Below are positions 63,967-64,000 of a stretch of DNA of 64,000 nt, one piece after another. Below the pieces are notes generated by a model that worked only from the letters and a program-made list of their open reading frames with translations, made no database searches and had not been told where the DNA came from. This stretch comes from Brevundimonas sp. Root608 (GTDB lineage: Bacteria > Pseudomonadota > Alphaproteobacteria > Caulobacterales > Caulobacteraceae). The stretch covers positions 124,001 to 188,000 of the forward strand of contig NZ_LMGT01000001.1 of NCBI RefSeq assembly GCF_001427825.1, given 5' to 3'. The translations under genes were made by a program, and so were the position numbers. How positions within the stretch are numbered: position 1 is the stretch's first letter; each line of letters opens with the position of its first letter.

Positions 63967-64000
63967 GTGGTTTTCCGACCGGGACAATCCGGGCTGGATA

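Noticed and set aside
61864..63987. A 707-codon antisense frame over the PBP gene
   Set aside because: The PBP gene has all catalytic motifs in order; the opposite frame is low-complexity Gly/Arg/His.

Overview
The window is a high-GC, densely packed chromosomal segment of an alphaproteobacterium. Caulobacteraceae is the best fit, probably Brevundimonas. The evidence is a DivL-type pseudo-histidine kinase with Tyr in its H-box, a CpdR receiver protein, a ChvI-ChvG-HprK-EIIA-HPr cluster, a zapE-mdh neighbourhood, and intergenic palindromes of a kind I associate with Caulobacterales. The genus is an inference; no rRNA gene is present. I see no prophage, integrase, insertion sequence or CRISPR array.

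Layout. 0-8 kb: tail of an M28 peptidase, a beta-lactamase-fold hydrolase, RarD, Asd, ZapE, a YbjN-like exported protein, malate dehydrogenase, an EcsC-family protein and a small lipoprotein. 8-12 kb: KatG and an OxyR with a single cysteine. 12-18 kb: M16 peptidase, a membrane-anchored trypsin-like protease paired with a DUF350 membrane protein, RlmN, and a GIY-YIG nuclease bounded by inverted palindromes. 18-23 kb: small zincin, DivL, a HAD phosphatase and three Ala-rich lipoproteins. 23-32 kb: MnmC, the two methylmalonyl-CoA mutase subunits, a glutathione transferase, tRNA-Val, CpdR and an N-formylglutamate amidohydrolase-like protein. 32-44 kb: a Cys-rich microprotein, a probable MmgR/suhB-type sRNA, Ppa, CobT, Coq7, DsbB, a DedA protein, a glyoxalase-fold protein, a DUF885 protein and a DUF2336-like protein. 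44-49 kb: the Chv/PTS cluster, TrhO and tRNA-Ala. 49-64 kb: YggT, hydroxyacyl-CoA dehydrogenase, HisS, M13 peptidase, a CPA2 antiporter, TetR, a Rieske oxygenase, an alpha/beta hydrolase and a class A PBP.

Themes. Cell-cycle control (DivL, CpdR) and envelope-stress/PTS signalling (ChvIG-HprK-EIIA-HPr) are both present. Several genes modify RNA (rlmN, mnmC, trhO). CobT (B12 synthesis) and methylmalonyl-CoA mutase (B12 use) occur in one window. Many exported hydrolases suggest an oligotroph that feeds on peptides.

The most interesting material is intergenic. A family of inverted palindrome doublets with CCGTCA...TGACGG ends occurs once empty (2583-2716) and once enclosing a GIY-YIG nuclease gene (17478-17868), which resembles the REPIN/RAYT relationship but with a different enzyme. 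Other signals are a telomere-like heptamer array in inverted orientation at the divL promoter, an inverted-repeat element between katG and oxyR, a repeat family at 34.0 and 54.4 kb, the sRNA, and three convergent gene pairs that share the same CTAG double stop.
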